Assembly (NCBI GenBank): GCA_030037405.1 | Contig: JASHRK010000414.1 | Coordinates: 1 to 7,898, forward strand | Reading direction: 5' to 3' | Source of the DNA: Acidimicrobiales bacterium | GTDB taxonomy: Bacteria; Actinomycetota; Acidimicrobiia; Acidimicrobiales; Bog-793 | Length of the DNA stretch: 7,898 nucleotides | Shown: positions 6,143 through 7,898 of the stretch, piece by piece | Layout: each line of letters begins with the position of its first letter | Numbering within the stretch: the first letter of the stretch is position 1 | Notes under the pieces: model-generated | The model's database searches: none | Seen by the model: only the letters and a program-made list of their open reading frames with translations | What the model was told of the DNA's origin: nothing | Made by a program: the position numbers and the translations under genes

Positions 6143-7345
6143 CTACGGCCTTACCAGGGACGACCCGCTCGCGCTCCACAGCTCGGCGAGCGATCCTCCG
6201 AGCGCGAGGCGGACGACGACGCCGGGTCGGTCGACCTCGATGCGGGACTCGGAGGCGCCGGCGCAGACCGCCACGGGGTCTTCGAGGTGATGGCGGAGCT
6301 CGGCCAGGTCGGGCCCGAGGAGGACGTCGAGCTCCTTCTCGTCTTCACAGGCGGCGACGAAGACGACGACGCCTCCGTCGGGAGCAAGGGTCACCGGCGC
6401 CCGTCTCACGTCGAAGCTCCCCGAGGCCGTCGTGGCGGCGACGTCGATGAGGGCGTCGAGGACGGCGTCAAGGTGGCGGGGCCCGGAGCTCATGTGCGAG
6501 TCGATCTCGCCTGGGACGACGAGCCTGAAAGCCCCCTCCTGCTCAGCCGCGACGGCCAGGCTGGCGACGACCCGGACGGCGTCCTCGAATCGCGCGGGGG
6601 CGCTCTCGGGCGATCGACCGGCGAGGACGTACTGGGAGAGCACGAGCGTGACCTCTGGCCTGGCGTCCCGCTCACGGTCCCCTCCCTCCCTTACGATCAG
6701 GTCTCCGAGCCGTGCCGTCGTCGGCCAGTGGACTCGCCGGAGACCGTCGCCGGGAACGTACGGCCGGAGAAGCGACGCGCCACTGCGCAACCGTTCGACG
6801 GACGCTCTCGTCGTCTCGAGGCCCGAGCCGCTGCGGCTCGAAGGCAGCACGGCCGGAAGCGCTTCGGCGGGGGGGCGGACGCCGTAGCGGGTGCGCCCGG
6901 TGGAGGTCAGCTTGCGCTGCGCCGCCCCGAGACCGTCCACGACCATGGCGTCGAGGCCGGGGAGCTCGTGGCGCCCCCGGCGCTCGGTCGAAAGGCGCAG
7001 CGACACCGTGGCGAGGTCGCCGGGGACGAGCCTCGGGATGTGCACCTCCGGGCCGAGGCGCGGGCTCGAGACGAGGAAGAGCCGGTCTCGCGGGGTTGGC
7101 ACGGAGCCGGCGTTCTCCACGGTGAGCTCAAGCATGGCCGTCTCCCCGGCCTCGATGACCTGGGGGACGACCGTGGCGCTGACGACCAGCTTGAGATTGG
7201 GCGATCTCACCCGCAGCACCCCGACGACGACGACGGTGACGGCGGCCGCCGCCAGCCCGAACAGCTCCGTCACGCCGAGCAGGCGACCGGCGACGAGCAG
7301 CAGGAGGGCCATCCAGAGGACGAAGCGGCCTCTTCGTGTCAGCAT
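6143..7345 (-). CDS. DUF58 domain membrane protein
   Basis: This 400-residue protein is a DUF58 family member, normally encoded next to MoxR ATPases and transglutaminase-like proteins. The family's function is not settled; a VWA-like adaptor working with the MoxR ATPase is often proposed. Two N-terminal hydrophobic segments (about 8-24 and 27-44) anchor it in the membrane. A beta-rich part follows (about 52-130), with the typical ERRGRHELPG (121-130). The DUF58 signature lies at 193-220: LRPYVPGDGLRRVHW, then TTARLGDLIVRE. The C-terminal half (232-400) alternates hydrophobic strands and helices as expected for a VWA-like fold, for example VTLVLSQYVL and GGVVVFVAACEDE. The start ATG at 7345 gives the canonical MLTRRGR beginning, though its Shine-Dalgarno is weak. 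It lies 19 bases after the MoxR stop. Its TAG stop is followed immediately and in the same frame by the GTG of the transglutaminase gene. Confidence 0.94.
   Translation of the reverse strand: MLTRRGRFVLWMALLLLVAGRLLGVTELFGLAAAAVTVVVVGVLRVRSPNLKLVVSATVVPQVIEAGETAMLELTVENAGSVPTPRDRLFLVSSPRLGPEVHIPRLVPGDLATVSLRLSTERRGRHELPGLDAMVVDGLGAAQRKLTSTGRTRYGVRPPAEALPAVLPSSRSGSGLETTRASVERLRSGASLLRPYVPGDGLRRVHWPTTARLGDLIVREGGDRERDARPEVTLVLSQYVLAGRSPESAPARFEDAVRVVASLAVAAEQEGAFRLVVPGEIDSHMSSGPRHLDAVLDALIDVAATTASGSFDVRRAPVTLAPDGGVVVFVAACEDEKELDVLLGPDLAELRHHLEDPVAVCAGASESRIEVDRPGVVVRLALGGSLAELWSASGSSLVRP
6149..6153 (-). promoter_or_regulatory. Ribosome binding site of the transglutaminase gene, inside the end of DUF58
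   Basis: TAAGG on the minus strand lies 6 bases before the GTG at 6142, within the last codons of the DUF58 gene. It supports independent or coupled initiation at the GTG that directly follows the DUF58 TAG stop. Confidence 0.5.
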
Positions 7346-7364
7346 GAGCGTGGACTCGTCCCGG

Positions 7365-7898
7365 TCAGCTCCCTCCCGATGCAGCGTCCAGCACCGGGAC
7401 CTTTGACAGGATCTCGGACGCGACCCCCGCCACCTGGTCTCGTGACCGTGTGCGGGTGGTGCGGAGCTCGAGGCGATGGCCGATCACAGGCAGGAAGAGC
7501 GTCTTCAGGTCGTCGGGGACGACGAAGTCGCGGCCGTGGAGGAGCGCCCAGGCGCGGGCTGCCCGCTGGAGCGAGAGAGTCGCCCGTGGCGACATGCCGA
7601 GAAGGACGGCTGGATGCGAGCGGCTGGCGTTGGCGAGATCGACGAGGTAGCGGCGGACGGCGTCCGAGCAGTGGACACGCCTCGCCCTGAGCGAGAGGGC
7701 GTAGACCTCCGCCGGGCTCGCGACGGGCTCGAGATAGAGGATCGGGTCCTCGGACCCGTGGCTGGCGAGGAGGCCGACCTCTTCGGCCGGATCGGGATAG
7801 CCGAGGTGCGCCCGCATGAGGAACCGATCGAGCTGGCTGTTCGGCAGCGGGTAGGTGCCGTCGTGCTCCTGCGGGTTCTGGGTGGCGATCACCATGAA
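7365..7898 (-). CDS. MoxR-family AAA+ ATPase, C-terminal part (cut by the right window edge)
   Basis: MoxR ATPases are chaperone-like AAA+ proteins thought to act with VWA or DUF58 partners in assembling or maturing enzyme complexes. The visible 177 residues begin in the middle of the ATPase core; Walker A and B lie outside the window. Present are the sensor 1 strand VIATQNP (3-9), GTYPLP (14-19) and QLDRF (22-26), and the sensor 2 segment GMSPRA (101-106) with LQRAARAWALLHGRDFVVPDD, the typical C-terminal lid. The residue before the first Met is Phe, as in the family's usual F-M-V-I-ATQNP, so that Met is internal and not a start. The usual LPEAQLDRF reads LPNSQLDRF here, a small deviation. 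It precedes the DUF58 gene by 19 bases, the classical pairing. Confidence 0.95.
   Translation of the reverse strand, partial: FMVIATQNPQEHDGTYPLPNSQLDRFLMRAHLGYPDPAEEVGLLASHGSEDPILYLEPVASPAEVYALSLRARRVHCSDAVRRYLVDLANASRSHPAVLLGMSPRATLSLQRAARAWALLHGRDFVVPDDLKTLFLPVIGHRLELRTTRTRSRDQVAGVASEILSKVPVLDAASGGS

Noticed and set aside
6287..7690. 467-codon plus-strand open frame opposite DUF58 and MoxR
   Set aside because: It spans two clearly identified minus-strand genes and their junction, and its translation is compositionally biased with no motif.

Overview
The window is a GC-rich stretch (roughly two thirds G+C by eye) in which all real genes lie on the minus strand, so transcription runs from the right end to the left. 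Nine genes were found, two of them cut by the window edges. Every gap between genes is under 50 bases, and no rho-independent terminator or clear promoter was seen. The layout suggests one long operon or several chained ones. The GC content, a SigR/RsrA-type redox sigma/anti-sigma pair, a DUF2342 metalloprotease and the DUF2342-tilS-hpt order point to an actinobacterium (Actinomycetota). A deep-branching class such as Acidimicrobiia is possible but not shown.

Right block (7898 to 3761), in transcription order: the C-terminal part of a MoxR-family AAA+ ATPase, a DUF58 membrane protein, and a large membrane-anchored transglutaminase-like protein (TgpA type, with a DUF4129-like tail). This trio is a widespread conserved cluster of unsettled function, thought to act in envelope protein maturation. 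The DUF58 and transglutaminase genes are in the same frame and separated by a single TAG codon.

Middle block (3713 to 2861): an ECF sigma factor closely resembling SigR/SigH, followed 13 bases later by its zinc-binding RsrA-like anti-sigma factor. In known systems this pair senses thiol oxidation: disulfide formation in the zinc protein releases the sigma factor.

Left block (2849 to 1): a DUF2342 zinc-metalloprotease-like protein, tRNA(Ile)-lysidine synthetase (tilS), hypoxanthine phosphoribosyltransferase (hpt), and the start of GTP cyclohydrolase I (folE). This is the actinobacterial tilS-hpt neighbourhood, but without the ftsH gene that often sits between hpt and folE.

Most of the content is recognisable housekeeping and stress regulation. 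No mobile element, CRISPR array or RNA gene was found. The points most worth checking are the joining of the MoxR/DUF58/transglutaminase cluster to a redox sigma switch, the in-frame TAG-GTG junction, the ambiguous hpt start within a direct repeat, and the uncharacterised metalloprotease placed directly behind the anti-sigma factor.
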